Below, one piece after another: positions 18,078 through 25,917 of a DNA stretch of 64,000 nt (its first letter is position 1; every line of letters begins with the position of its first letter). Below the pieces are notes generated by a model that saw nothing but the letters and a program-made list of their open reading frames with translations, did no database searches and was not told the origin of the DNA. The stretch is from Symbioplanes lichenis. Its GTDB lineage: Bacteria > Actinomycetota > Actinomycetes > Mycobacteriales > Micromonosporaceae. The translations under genes were made by a program, and so were the position numbers. The DNA is taken from NCBI RefSeq assembly GCF_030709675.1, contig NZ_JAUZQD010000006.1, positions 1 through 64,000 of the forward strand, given 5' to 3'.

Positions 18078-18491
18078 GTGGGCGCACAACAAACCTGGAG
18101 TATTGCCGCGTCCATCGCCGCCGTCATAGGAGCCGTCGTTGTAGTCTGCGCCGCCCTGCTCACGATACGCCAGCTGCGCGAGATGACGAAGGCGCGGCAT
18201 TTGGCAGCAATGCTGCAGATCTACGAACTGATAGGTTCACCGGATGCCCGGGCAGCCCGACGGCGCATATATCGCGAACTCAAGTCGGAACCCTCGGAGG
18301 TGACGAACCGTGAACGAGAAGCCATCGACGACGTGGCCATAATTCTTGATCGAGTCGGCCTCCTCGTCAAAGCCGAACTCGTGCCTGCAGAAATTCGCCC
18401 GCCGCGCCGAGGCTTATATCGCCAAGAGAGATTCATCGATGACGCGGCACGCAGCGAACTCGGTCTCATAGCTCAACCAAGAAGATTTTGA
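18078..18491 (+). CDS. Small membrane-anchored hypothetical protein (DUF4760-like, possibly truncated)
   Basis: 137 residues from GTG 18078 behind GGGGAGCG. Residues about 7-31 form one membrane helix (IAASIAAVIGAVVVVCAALLTI) followed by REMTKARHLAAMLQIYELIGSPDARAARR and a DDVAIILDRVGLLVKAELVP segment, a layout reminiscent of DUF4760-type proteins. The last 25 residues do not continue that pattern, so a frameshift or truncation near 18400 is possible. The gene is AT-richer than its surroundings. Function unknown. Confidence 0.55.
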   Translation: MGAQQTWSIAASIAAVIGAVVVVCAALLTIRQLREMTKARHLAAMLQIYELIGSPDARAARRRIYRELKSEPSEVTNREREAIDDVAIILDRVGLLVKAELVPAEIRPPRRGLYRQERFIDDAARSELGLIAQPRRF

Positions 18492-18540
18492 TCATCACTG
18501 CAGCGGTCCTATTTCTCCCATTTCCGCATCGCGCTCGCCC

Positions 18541-18905
18541 GGGCAGCGCTCATCGCGACGATGACCCCGGCGAGTATGGACCCGCTGCCCGTGACCCTGC
18601 TGGTCGTCTGCCCCGCGCCCGACGTGGCCGCGGCAGTCGTGGACGCACGCACCGCCCGAAGTGCCACCCGAGCCGACATCGCCACAGCACGCCGGCCGCC
18701 GTCGTTCTCGCCGTCGCGAGCGCGTCCGGCGCTATGGCGGTTCAGCGGGTGCGGGGCGTCTGGTCCATCGCCGCGGAACTTGTCTGCCTTGGCGTTGCCG
18801 GTCCGGCTCACCCTGAAGGGGCGGAAAACCGAGGCGGCGCTGGGCGGACGGTTCGGGCAGGCCGGCCATGTCGATGCCGGCCTGGTGCGGCAGCCGCCCG
18901 GCCGC
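18541..18905 (+). pseudogene. Degenerate copy of a membrane-protein tail and of the ligase 3' end
   Basis: Segment 18541-18620 matches 19319-19400 (shared core CCGTGACCCTGCTGGTC), and 18803-18905 matches 19440-19545, including CGGCCATGTCGATGCCGGCC. The second part corresponds to the last codons of the DNA ligase gene (minus strand). In plus frame both copies encode a hydrophobic tail ending RLxLKGRK. The copy here is about 140 bp longer in the middle and has no intact frame. It is a remnant of duplication. Confidence 0.55.
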
Positions 18906-18922
18906 CGCAAGGGCCGCTCCGG

Positions 18923-19309
18923 TCAGTAAGTGATCCAGTAACGCCGCTTACGCCCGACAGCCGTGTCCCGCACGTCCTCCAGCACCCCACCGGCCCGCTC
19001 GATGATCCGCGCGGACGCGCTGTTCTCCGGCGAGCACGTCAGCAGGACCCTGTCGAGGCCACGCGCCCGCGCCCGGCCGAGGACCGCCGCGAGCGCCCAC
19101 GTCGCGATGCCGCGCCCCCGGTAGCCGGGGCGCACGCTGTAACCGATGTGCCCACCCGCGTCGAGCAGCAGCGGATGATCGAGGTGGTGCCGCAGCTCGA
19201 CCGACCCCAGCACGGCGTCGCCCTGCGTGACCCACCAGTAGGTCGAGTGCGCGACGTGATCCGGCGGCAGCGGCTTGTGCGGGTCCGCGCAGTCCCGCAG
19301 CTTCGCCAC
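18923..19309 (-). pseudogene. GNAT acetyltransferase, N-terminally truncated
   Basis: 128 residues from GTG 19309 are in frame and match the C-terminal two thirds of a GNAT domain: STYWWVTQGDAVLGSVELRH, acetyl-CoA loop VRPGYRGRGIATWAL, then LTCSPENSASARIIERAGG. Family members usually have about 40-50 more residues before this point; upstream the frame meets a TGA near 19329 where the membrane-protein remnant begins. The gene has therefore probably lost its 5' end through the rearrangement that left the flanking repeats, though a short protein could still be made. Confidence 0.65.
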
Positions 19310-19318
19310 CCAGGCAGC

Positions 19319-19480
19319 GGGCGGCGCTCATCACCTCGATCGGCTCGGCGAGCCTCGAGCCGCTGACCGTGACCCTGCTGGTCCTTTGTCCAGCGTTCGA
19401 CGGGGCCGCGGCTGTCGGGGCTTCTCCTCCTCGCCGCGGTGCGGCTCATGCTGAAGGGGCGTAAGGCTCAGGCGGCGTGA
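19319..19480 (+). pseudogene. Remnant of a membrane-protein C-terminus
   Basis: Plus-strand reading gives ALITSIGSASLEPLTVTLLV and, after frame disruption, LLLLAAVRLMLKGRKAQAA followed by TGA at 19478. It is the better preserved of two related fragments (the other at 18541-18905). Its end overlaps the 3' end of the convergent ligase gene. No start codon or complete domain is present. Confidence 0.5.
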
Positions 19481-20681
19481 CGGCGGACGGTTCGATCAGG
19501 TCGGCCATGTCGATGCCGGCCTGGTGGAGCAGCCGTTCGACCGTCGCGATGACCAGCCCGTCGATCGTGTTGTCGCCGTGAATGAGCCGGTAGAAGCGGT
19601 CGCGGCCCCGGCGCACCGCCTCGACGCGCCAGCGGCCGTCGGGCGTCTGGAGGGCGCCTTCGATCGTGCCCTGGGACGGTGGGGGGATCACCGGGCGGGC
19701 GGGCCGGTCGGTGCGCAGGCCGCGCCAGACGGGGTGGCGGAGGCGGCCCTCGGGGGTCCAGGTGCGGAAGGCGACCTCGCCGATGAGGACCGGTTCGACC
19801 CAGTGGGCGTGGCGGGCGTGCTCGCGGGGGACGTCGGGCAGCGGCGGGGTGGTGCGGGCCAGCGGTTCGAGGCGGCGGGACAGGGCGCGCAGGCCGGCGT
19901 CGGTGAAGCCCGTGCCGACGTGGCCCGCGAAGGACAGCCGGTCGCTGTCGTCGAAGACCCCGAGGAGCAGCGAGCCGAGGGTCCCGGCACGTCGCCCGGC
20001 GCCGGCTTTCCAGCCCACGACCAGCACTTCCTGCGTACGGATGAGCGGTGTCTTGGTCCAGTCCGCCGACCGTTTCCCGGGCCGGTACGGGGCGTCGCGC
20101 CGCTTGGCGACGACGCCCTCCATGCCCGCCAGCGCGGCCACCTCGAGCACGTTGTCGCCGCCGAGCAGATGGGAGGTCCGGACGGCCGTCCCGCGCAGGC
20201 CCAGCTCCTCCAGCACCGACCGTCGCACGGACCACGGCGACTCGCGCACCGGGGACCCGTCGAGATGCAGGACGTCGAACACGTAGTAGACGACCGGGAC
20301 CGTGGCGAGCAGGGCCGGCGACGGCAGAGCCACGTGCATGCGCTGTTGCAGGCGGGCGAAGCTGGGCCGGTCGCCGGGCTCGAGCGCGACGATCTCCCCG
20401 TCCAGCACGGCGGACCGGTCGCCGAGAAGCGCGCCGAGCTCGGCCAGCTCGGGGTACGTACCCGTGACGGTGTTGTTGTTGCGCGACAGCACCCGCAGGC
20501 CGGCGCCGTCGACGTAGCTGATCGCGCGGACGCCGTCGTACTTGAACTCGTAGGCCCAGGACGCGCCGGCCGGCACCGGGCCGCCGGCGGCGAGCATCGG
20601 CGGGATCAGCTCGGGCACCTCCACCTTCCCAGTGACCCTCACCAAGAGCATCGGGTCAACCGGAACGACGAAGATCACCAA
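19446..20681 (-). CDS. ATP-dependent DNA ligase (LigC/LigD ligase-domain type)
   Basis: 411 residues. The nucleotidyltransferase motif I is YEFKYDGVRA with the adenylated Lys at about 47; VLDGEIVAL (motif III), YYVFDVLHLDG, EGVVAKRRDAPYRPGKRSADWTK (motifs IV-V; Lys pair) and the OB-fold region GSLLLGVFDDSDRLSFAGHVGTGF follow. It is a stand-alone ligase, about 80 residues longer at the C-terminus than minimal forms. No Ku or polymerase domain is adjacent. The start is uncertain (GTG 20681 or ATG 20651); neither has a strong ribosome site. A role in repair such as end joining is inferred from the family. Confidence 0.88.
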   Translation of the reverse strand: MVIFVVPVDPMLLVRVTGKVEVPELIPPMLAAGGPVPAGASWAYEFKYDGVRAISYVDGAGLRVLSRNNNTVTGTYPELAELGALLGDRSAVLDGEIVALEPGDRPSFARLQQRMHVALPSPALLATVPVVYYVFDVLHLDGSPVRESPWSVRRSVLEELGLRGTAVRTSHLLGGDNVLEVAALAGMEGVVAKRRDAPYRPGKRSADWTKTPLIRTQEVLVVGWKAGAGRRAGTLGSLLLGVFDDSDRLSFAGHVGTGFTDAGLRALSRRLEPLARTTPPLPDVPREHARHAHWVEPVLIGEVAFRTWTPEGRLRHPVWRGLRTDRPARPVIPPPSQGTIEGALQTPDGRWRVEAVRRGRDRFYRLIHGDNTIDGLVIATVERLLHQAGIDMADLIEPSAVTPPEPYAPSA

Positions 20682-20699
20682 ATCACACCGATGTCATTC

Positions 20700-21899
20700 T
20701 CACGCCGCCGGCAGCGTCACCGCCACGGTGGTGCCCTCGCCCAGCACGCTGCGGACCTCCACGGCGCCGCCGTGCTGCTCGACGATGGCGCGGACGATGC
20801 TCAGGCCGAGCCCGGCGCCCGGGATCTCGGTGCGTTCGGCCTCCGCGCCCCGCCGGAACGGCTCGCACAGGCGCGCCGCCTCGCCGGGGGCGATGCCGAT
20901 GCCGGTGTCGGCCACCTCGATGATCGCGCCGGTGCCCGCCGCGCGGACGCGTACGGTGATCGTGCCGTGCGGGGTGAACTTGACGGCGTTGAGCAGAAGG
21001 CGGTCCAGGGCCTGGCGCAGCCGGTGACCGTCGGCGCAGGCGATGACGGGCAGCTCGGCGTCGACCACGACCCGCAGGCCCTTGGCGGCGGCCAGCACCT
21101 GGTTGCCCGCCGCCACCTCGCGCGCCAGGGTGCTGACGTCCGTGGCGGAGCGGTGCAGGCGGATCGAGCGGGCGCCCAGCTCGGCCGCGAGCAGCATGTC
21201 GTCGACCAGGCTGGTGAGCCGGTCCGAGTTGCGCCGGATCCGGTCCAGGAAGGTCGCCGCGGTCGCCGGCGGCAGCCCGTCCTCGAGCGCCTCCAGATAC
21301 CCGTTGATCGAGGTGAGCGGGGTCCGCAGCTCGTGGTTGACCCGCGCGATGAACTCGTCCTTGAGGCGGTCGGCGGCGCGCAGCCGGTCGTTGGCGGCGA
21401 CGGCGCTCCGGGCGTACTGGCGCAGCTCGAGCTGGCCCATGACGTGCCGCGCGAGGGTACGCAGGCCCTGGCGCTGCGCGGGAGTGAGCAGCCGCGGCCG
21501 GTGGTCGATCACGCAGAGGCTGCCGAGCGGCTGGCCCTCGGGCGACACCAGCGGCGCGCCCGCGTAGAACCGGACATGCGGCGCGCCGAGCACCAGCGGG
21601 CTCGTGGCGAACCGCGGGTCGGCGAGCGCGTCGGGGACCTGCATGACGTCGGCGCTGTGCATCGCGTAGGCGCAGAAGGAGCCCTCGCGGGCCGTCTGGC
21701 ACACGTCGAGCCCGACGCCGGCCTTGAACCACTGCCGGTCGCTGTCGACCAGGCTGACCAGGGCGATCGGGGCGTCGCAGAGCTGCGCGGCGAGCGCCGC
21801 GATGTCGTCGAAGTCCCGCTCACGCGGCGTGTCGAGCACGTCGTACGAGTTCAGGGCGGCCAGTCGCTCCGGCTCCCGGCGGTCCAGCAGATCCAGCAT
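20700..21899 (-). CDS. GAF-domain sensor histidine kinase, soluble
   Basis: 399 residues from ATG 21899 (MLDLLDRREP) with GAAGGA upstream. Residues about 15-160 are a GAF domain of the type LVDSDRQWFKAGVGLD...CAYAM...PLVSPEGQPLGSLCVID. The HisKA box is FIARVNHELRTPLTSINGY with phospho-acceptor His189; the ATPase has N box NAVKFTPHG, G1 DTGIGIAPG and G2 GAGLGLSIV. It lacks membrane helices, so it senses a cytoplasmic cue. No response regulator gene is adjacent, making it an orphan kinase. Confidence 0.9.
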   Translation of the reverse strand: MLDLLDRREPERLAALNSYDVLDTPRERDFDDIAALAAQLCDAPIALVSLVDSDRQWFKAGVGLDVCQTAREGSFCAYAMHSADVMQVPDALADPRFATSPLVLGAPHVRFYAGAPLVSPEGQPLGSLCVIDHRPRLLTPAQRQGLRTLARHVMGQLELRQYARSAVAANDRLRAADRLKDEFIARVNHELRTPLTSINGYLEALEDGLPPATAATFLDRIRRNSDRLTSLVDDMLLAAELGARSIRLHRSATDVSTLAREVAAGNQVLAAAKGLRVVVDAELPVIACADGHRLRQALDRLLLNAVKFTPHGTITVRVRAAGTGAIIEVADTGIGIAPGEAARLCEPFRRGAEAERTEIPGAGLGLSIVRAIVEQHGGAVEVRSVLGEGTTVAVTLPAA

Positions 21900-22017
21900 C
21901 AGCGGCGATCCTTCGCAAGCTCGAGGCGCAATCCGTTGCACCTGACTTCCCGATCCGTCTGACCAGTCGGCGCCGCCGCGCGGCCGCTGAACGCGAACGG
22001 GGTGCGAGGTGGTTGCG

Positions 22018-22623
22018 CTATGCGGCCACGGCCACCTTCGGCGCGTACGGCTGACCGGCGCGGTGGTGGCGGCGGCACAGCACGACGTAGCCGACGTCGG
22101 CGTCCATGTCGCCCACGACGACCGTGTCGCCGTCGCGGACCATCTCGCCGCCGACGACGCGGGCGTTCATCCGGGCCTGCTGCCCGCACCAGCACATCGG
22201 GTAGACCTGCAGCGACTCGACCACGTCGGCGAGCACCACCAGCCGGGCGGAGCCGTCGAACTGGCAGCCGCGGAAGTCCGACAGCAGCCCGAACGTGAAG
22301 ACGTCGATGTCGTGCTCGTCGACCAGGGTCGCGAGCTGGTCGACCTGCTCGACCGAGAGGAACTGGGCCTCGTCGACGATGACATGGTCGACGGGCGCGC
22401 CCGGGGTGGACAGCACCACGTGCGCCAGATCCGTCGTCTCGCCGAACTCGAGCGCGTCCGCGGCCAGGCCGATGCGCGACGACACTATCCCGGCGCCGGC
22501 CCGGTCGAGGCGGGTCATCAGCAGGCCGGTGCGGCCGCAGGCGGCGTACGTGTGCCGGTACTGCAGGACCATCGTGCTCTTGCCGCTGTTCATCGCCGCG
22601 TACCGGTAGTGCAGTTGTGCCAC
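22018..22623 (-). CDS. tdk: Thymidine kinase (type II)
   Basis: 201 residues. Walker A is AAMNSGKST (Lys15), the catalytic Glu lies in IVDEAQFL (Asp84-Glu85), and the zinc ligands are YPMCWCGQQA plus CRRHH near the C-terminus. The enzyme phosphorylates thymidine with ATP in the salvage pathway. The start is GTG 22623; its GGGGGAGG ribosome site forms part of the 3' arm of an upstream hairpin. Confidence 0.93.
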   Translation of the reverse strand: MAQLHYRYAAMNSGKSTMVLQYRHTYAACGRTGLLMTRLDRAGAGIVSSRIGLAADALEFGETTDLAHVVLSTPGAPVDHVIVDEAQFLSVEQVDQLATLVDEHDIDVFTFGLLSDFRGCQFDGSARLVVLADVVESLQVYPMCWCGQQARMNARVVGGEMVRDGDTVVVGDMDADVGYVVLCRRHHRAGQPYAPKVAVAA

Positions 22624-22634
22624 CGCGCGTTGCC

Positions 22635-22658
22635 TCCCCCGAAATCGTGCCCGGGGGA
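22635..22658 (-). terminator. Hairpin between the sigma-factor unit and tdk
   Basis: TCCCCCG (22635-22641) pairs with CGGGGGA (22652-22658) around a 10-nt loop. In minus-strand orientation it follows the stop of the 63-aa ORF, and its 3' arm contributes to the GGGGGAGG ribosome site of tdk. It may terminate the sigma operon and modulate tdk translation. Confidence 0.5.
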
Positions 22659-22664
22659 TCCTAT

Positions 22665-22856
22665 CTATTCAACATCGTCGCTCACGTCCAGGTCCGTGCC
22701 GCCCGAGCTCACGACCTGCACCGGGTACGCGTCCCGCCCCCCGGATCGCCGCAAGGCCACCCGGGTGAACCGGCTGAGGATCGCCTCCCGGTCGGGCACG
22801 TGCGCCGCCGCCAGGGCCCGGATCGCCCGCCGCACCTCGTCCTCGGCGAGCCTCAC
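22665..22856 (-). CDS. 63-aa protein overlapping the sigma-factor stop (candidate sigma partner)
   Basis: The GTG start at 22856 overlaps the sigma-factor stop in a GTGA, which indicates coupled translation. The peptide begins VRLAEDEVRRAIRALAAAHV, continues with PDREAILSRF and ends in an acidic tail (TDLDVSDDVE). The helix plus PDRE(A)xxxRF pattern resembles the N-terminal part of proteins encoded next to SigE-family sigma factors in Micromonosporaceae, but the usual membrane part is missing. It may be a short regulator of the sigma factor or the remnant of a longer one. Function unknown. Confidence 0.6.
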   Translation of the reverse strand: MRLAEDEVRRAIRALAAAHVPDREAILSRFTRVALRRSGGRDAYPVQVVSSGGTDLDVSDDVE

Positions 22857-23353
22857 CGCGCCGCCTCCCAGCCGTCGAGCTCGACGCCGCCACCGAGCAG
22901 GTCGGCCAGTTGCCGGGCACCACGCGACGTGGCACTCTTCACGGCGCCCACGGAGATGCCGAGGACGCCGGCCACCTCCTTCTCGGAGAGGTCGAAGGCG
23001 TACCGCAGCACCACGCAGGCCCGCCGCCGGTGCGGGAGCCGCCGCAGGGCGCTGCGCACGTCGAGCACCGCGGGCACGTCGGACTCGGGAGTGCGCCGGA
23101 AGGGCTCCAGCAGCCACAGGCGCTCGCGGCTCTGCCGCCGGACCCACTGCCGGGCGAGGTTCATCACGATGCCCCGGCCGTACGCGCCCGGACTGTCCGC
23201 GCTCTCGACCCGCTCCCAGTGCCGCCACACCTCGGCCAGCGCGTCCGCCGCGAGGTCGTCGGCGGCCGTGGCGTCCCCGGTCATCAGGTACGCCAGCCGG
23301 GAGAACGCGGCGTGGTGACGCTCGAAGTACGCCGCGAACGCGTCGTCGCGCAT
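22853..23353 (-). CDS. SigE-family ECF RNA polymerase sigma factor
   Basis: 166 residues from ATG 23353 (MRDDAFAAYFERHH) behind AGAAGGG; a GTG at 23419 would add 22 residues. Region 2 is FSRLAYLMTGDATAADDLAADALAEVWRHW, and region 4 is LRRLPHRRRACVVLRYAFDLSEKEVAGVLGISVGAVKSATSRG. It directs RNA polymerase to a dedicated promoter set. It is followed by a 63-aa ORF in GTGA overlap; no classical transmembrane anti-sigma factor is adjacent. Confidence 0.9.
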   Translation of the reverse strand: MRDDAFAAYFERHHAAFSRLAYLMTGDATAADDLAADALAEVWRHWERVESADSPGAYGRGIVMNLARQWVRRQSRERLWLLEPFRRTPESDVPAVLDVRSALRRLPHRRRACVVLRYAFDLSEKEVAGVLGISVGAVKSATSRGARQLADLLGGGVELDGWEAAR

Positions 23354-23473
23354 CGGCACCCTTCTGCTCGGGACCTCCACTGCGGCATCGACGACCCTGC
23401 GCGTCTGTGTGGCGTTCACAGCCCTCTAGTGGCCGGTCGTCACCACAAGGTTGTCTCGATGACGGATGTCACA

Positions 23474-23929
23474 TTAGGCGCTGATGCCGTTCCCCGCCGA
23501 GTAGCGCTCCGTGGCGTACGCCTCGGGCAGCACCTTCGGACCCTCCTTGGCCATCAAGGTGTCCCGCACGTTCTTCTGCACGGCGACCGCAGCGAAGAGC
23601 GTCAGCGCGAACGACAGCCCGTAGAAGCCCTTCTCGCTCAGCGTCATGCCGCTGTTGACCAGGCCGACCGCCAGCATGACAAGCGCCAGCACCACCACAC
23701 CCCAGGACAGACCCTGATAGAGCGCCGAGACCGGCAGGCCCTCGGCCCGGTCCCGCACCGACTTCTGCAGAGACACCGCCGCGTACGCCCCGAGCACCAG
23801 CACCGCGGCGTAGAAGCCCTTCTCACTCGCGGTCATGCCGGCGTTCCAGAGCCCGACGACGAACGTGACGACCCCGAGCAGCAGGGCCGCCCAGGAGGAA
23901 CCGACAAAGGCGGGGGTGGGCTTGCTCAT
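23474..23929 (-). CDS. YiaA/YiaB-family inner-membrane protein
   Basis: 151 residues from ATG 23929 with AAGGAG at the proper distance. It has two repeats of a two-helix unit: SWAALLLGVVTFVVGLWNAGMTASEKGFYAAVL and SWGVVVLALVMLAVGLVNSGMTLSEKGFYGLSF, each followed by a basic (S/N)VRD loop. That is the YiaAB two-helix domain occurring twice. The function of the family is not established. It is divergent from the nitronate monooxygenase gene. Confidence 0.88.
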   Translation of the reverse strand: MSKPTPAFVGSSWAALLLGVVTFVVGLWNAGMTASEKGFYAAVLVLGAYAAVSLQKSVRDRAEGLPVSALYQGLSWGVVVLALVMLAVGLVNSGMTLSEKGFYGLSFALTLFAAVAVQKNVRDTLMAKEGPKVLPEAYATERYSAGNGISA

Positions 23930-24023
23930 GACGCATCTCCTTCGGGCTGTGGTCCGACCAGCCTCGCCGACCGCCGCCCTCCGCTCCTGAGTATCGGTAC
24001 TCAACCGGGGTAGCGTCGTAGCC

Positions 24024-25019
24024 GTGCGTGACCTGCTGCCCGATCTCGTCGTCGCCCCGATGGCCGGCGGCCCGTCCACACCCGCCCTGGTCACCGCCGC
24101 CGCGCAGGCCGGAGCCCTGGGCTTCCTGGCCGCCGGCTACCAGACGCCTCCGGCCGTCGAGACCGCGCTGCGAGCCGTCGCCGGAGTCCCGCACGGACTG
24201 AACATCTTCGTCCCCACGCCGCCGGCTGCGCCCGAGCCGATCGAGCGCTACCGAGACCTGCTGCAAGCCGAGGCCCAGCGCTACGACATCGAGCTCCCAC
24301 CCGTCCGCCTGTCCGACGACGACCACTTCGCCGCGAAGATCGAGCTGGCCGAGGCGTACCGGGTGCCGCTGGTCAGCTTCACCTTCGGCGTCCCGGACCG
24401 GCGGATTGTCGCCCGTCTCCAGGCTGCGGGCTGCCGGATCCTGATCACGGTGACGTCCGCTCGTGAGGCTGTCCAGGCGGTCGCCGTGGCCCCGGACGGC
24501 CTGATCGCCCAGGGCGGCTCGGCCGGAGGTCACGCGGCAACTCTTGATGCGGCCCGGTATCGCGGTGATTCTTCTGCCGGGTCGGTGCTGGCGGCCGTAC
24601 GCAAGGTCACAGATCTGCCCGTCATCGCCGCCGGCGGCACGGGCAGCGCTGCCGACGTGGCCGCCCTGCTCGACGCCGGGGCCGTCGCCGTGCAGGCGGG
24701 AACGGCGTTCCTCCTGGCCGACGAGGCCGGCACCCGCCCGGCTCACCGTGCCGCCCTCTTGGCCGGGGAAGAAACCGTCGTCACGCGCGCCTTCACCGGC
24801 TGGCCCGCCCGGGCCCTCCGCAACCGCTTCACCGACACCTACTCCGCGGCCGCCCCCATCGGCTACCCGGCCGTCCACCACCTGACCGCCCCCATCCGAG
24901 CCGCCGCCGCGGCCCGGGGCGACGCCGAAGCCCTCAACCTGTGGGCGGGCACCGCCTTCGCCACCGTCCACCCCGGACCCGCCGCCGACATGATCGCCCG
25001 CCTGCGTCAGCGGACGTAG
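24024..25019 (+). CDS. Nitronate monooxygenase (2-nitropropane dioxygenase family)
   Basis: 331 residues from GTG 24024. It is an FMN TIM barrel: LVVAPMAGGPSTPALV at the N-terminus, LGFLAAGY, the catalytic His in QGGSAGGHAAT, the phosphate-binding VIAAGGTGSAADVAALLDAGA, and a late TRAFTGWPARALRNRF. These enzymes oxidise propionate 3-nitronate and other nitronates with O2, a detoxification role. The last 13 bp overlap the convergent GNAT gene. Confidence 0.9.
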   Translation: MRDLLPDLVVAPMAGGPSTPALVTAAAQAGALGFLAAGYQTPPAVETALRAVAGVPHGLNIFVPTPPAAPEPIERYRDLLQAEAQRYDIELPPVRLSDDDHFAAKIELAEAYRVPLVSFTFGVPDRRIVARLQAAGCRILITVTSAREAVQAVAVAPDGLIAQGGSAGGHAATLDAARYRGDSSAGSVLAAVRKVTDLPVIAAGGTGSAADVAALLDAGAVAVQAGTAFLLADEAGTRPAHRAALLAGEETVVTRAFTGWPARALRNRFTDTYSAAAPIGYPAVHHLTAPIRAAAAARGDAEALNLWAGTAFATVHPGPAADMIARLRQRT

Positions 25020-25468
25020 TGGCGCAGCCGCACCGCCTCCCCGCGCGGCCCCGTCCAGTCCGCGGTCGTCGTGTGCGTGTACCGCCAGCCCGTCGCCTCG
25101 TAGAACGCGATCGCGGACGAGTTCGGCTTCTCGACCACGTCGAGGATCAGGCGGCCGCCGGACCAGACGGTGACGTGGTCGAGGAGGGCGCTGGCGACCC
25201 GGAGGCGGCGGGCGGCCGGGGCGACGAACAGGCGGGTGACCTCGCGGCCGTTCTGCACGGCGACGTGCCCGTCGATGACGCCGGGGGTGCTCTGGGCGAC
25301 CCAGGCCTGGTCGAGCTGCGGGTGGTCCAGCCACGCCCGGGGGTCCGCCGGCCACTTCATCGGGTAGCCGCTGGCCAGGCGCACCTCGCGCAGCACGTCC
25401 ACGCACTGGTCGAGGTCGTCGGACCGGCGGGCCCGGATGGTCAGGGGACGGATGCTCAGGTCGCTCAC
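25007..25468 (-). CDS. GNAT-family N-acetyltransferase
   Basis: 153 residues: N-terminal IRARRSDDLDQCVDVLREV, a VTRLFVAPAARRLRVASALLDHV strand-loop-helix in the acetyl-CoA position (the Q/RxxGxG motif is degenerate, ARRLRVA), and the C-terminal NSSAIAFYEATGWRYTHT, typical of GNAT. Substrate unknown. It converges with and overlaps the nitronate monooxygenase by 13 bp. Confidence 0.85.
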   Translation of the reverse strand: MSDLSIRPLTIRARRSDDLDQCVDVLREVRLASGYPMKWPADPRAWLDHPQLDQAWVAQSTPGVIDGHVAVQNGREVTRLFVAPAARRLRVASALLDHVTVWSGGRLILDVVEKPNSSAIAFYEATGWRYTHTTTADWTGPRGEAVRLRHYVR

Positions 25469-25620
25469 CCGAGCAATGATGATGCACCGCCCCGCCGGCG
25501 TGGTGTGATGCTGCTGACCATCGACGGGGGACGAGGGTGGCGCCGAGTTCCGGGGACCGGCCGGGCGGGACGACGACCGGCTGATCGTTTGGGGGCGGCG
25601 GCTCGGGGAAATCGGACGGC

Positions 25621-25917
25621 ATGCAGCCCATCGACACGACGCCCATCACCCAGGTCGAGCCCGGCATGACGGTGGTCGACCCCACCGGCGCCAAGGCGGG
25701 GACCGTCACGGCGATCCAGCAGCCCGGCACGACCACGCGCCCCGACCTGGCCGCCGGGATCGCGGAGCGGCTGATGGCCACCGGTTACGTGCGGATCGAC
25801 GGGACGGGTGAGCTGTCCAACGACACGTACGCGTCCGCGGAGCAGATCGCCGCCGTCGCCCCGGGCACGGTGTCGCTGCGGGTGAGCCGGGGCGAGCTGT
25901 TCCGTACCGAAAGTTAG
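25621..25917 (+). CDS. Small PRC-barrel/DUF2171-like hypothetical protein
   Basis: 98 residues. The pattern [21 protein letters not shown] followed by [24 protein letters not shown] resembles the beta-barrel of DUF2171/PRC-like proteins, with a short C-terminal VSRGELFR. No signal peptide is present. It ends in a 4-bp convergent overlap with the chemoreceptor gene (the TAG and the opposing TAA share bases). Its role is unknown, possibly general stress. Confidence 0.75.
   Translation: MQPIDTTPITQVEPGMTVVDPTGAKAGTVTAIQQPGTTTRPDLAAGIAERLMATGYVRIDGTGELSNDTYASAEQIAAVAPGTVSLRVSRGELFRTES

Noticed and set aside
18509..18910. Minus-strand 133-codon frame
   Set aside because: It covers the degenerate duplicated segment; the peptide is Arg/Ala/Ser-rich without domains, and the duplicated similarity is better explained by plus-strand and ligase-tail remnants.
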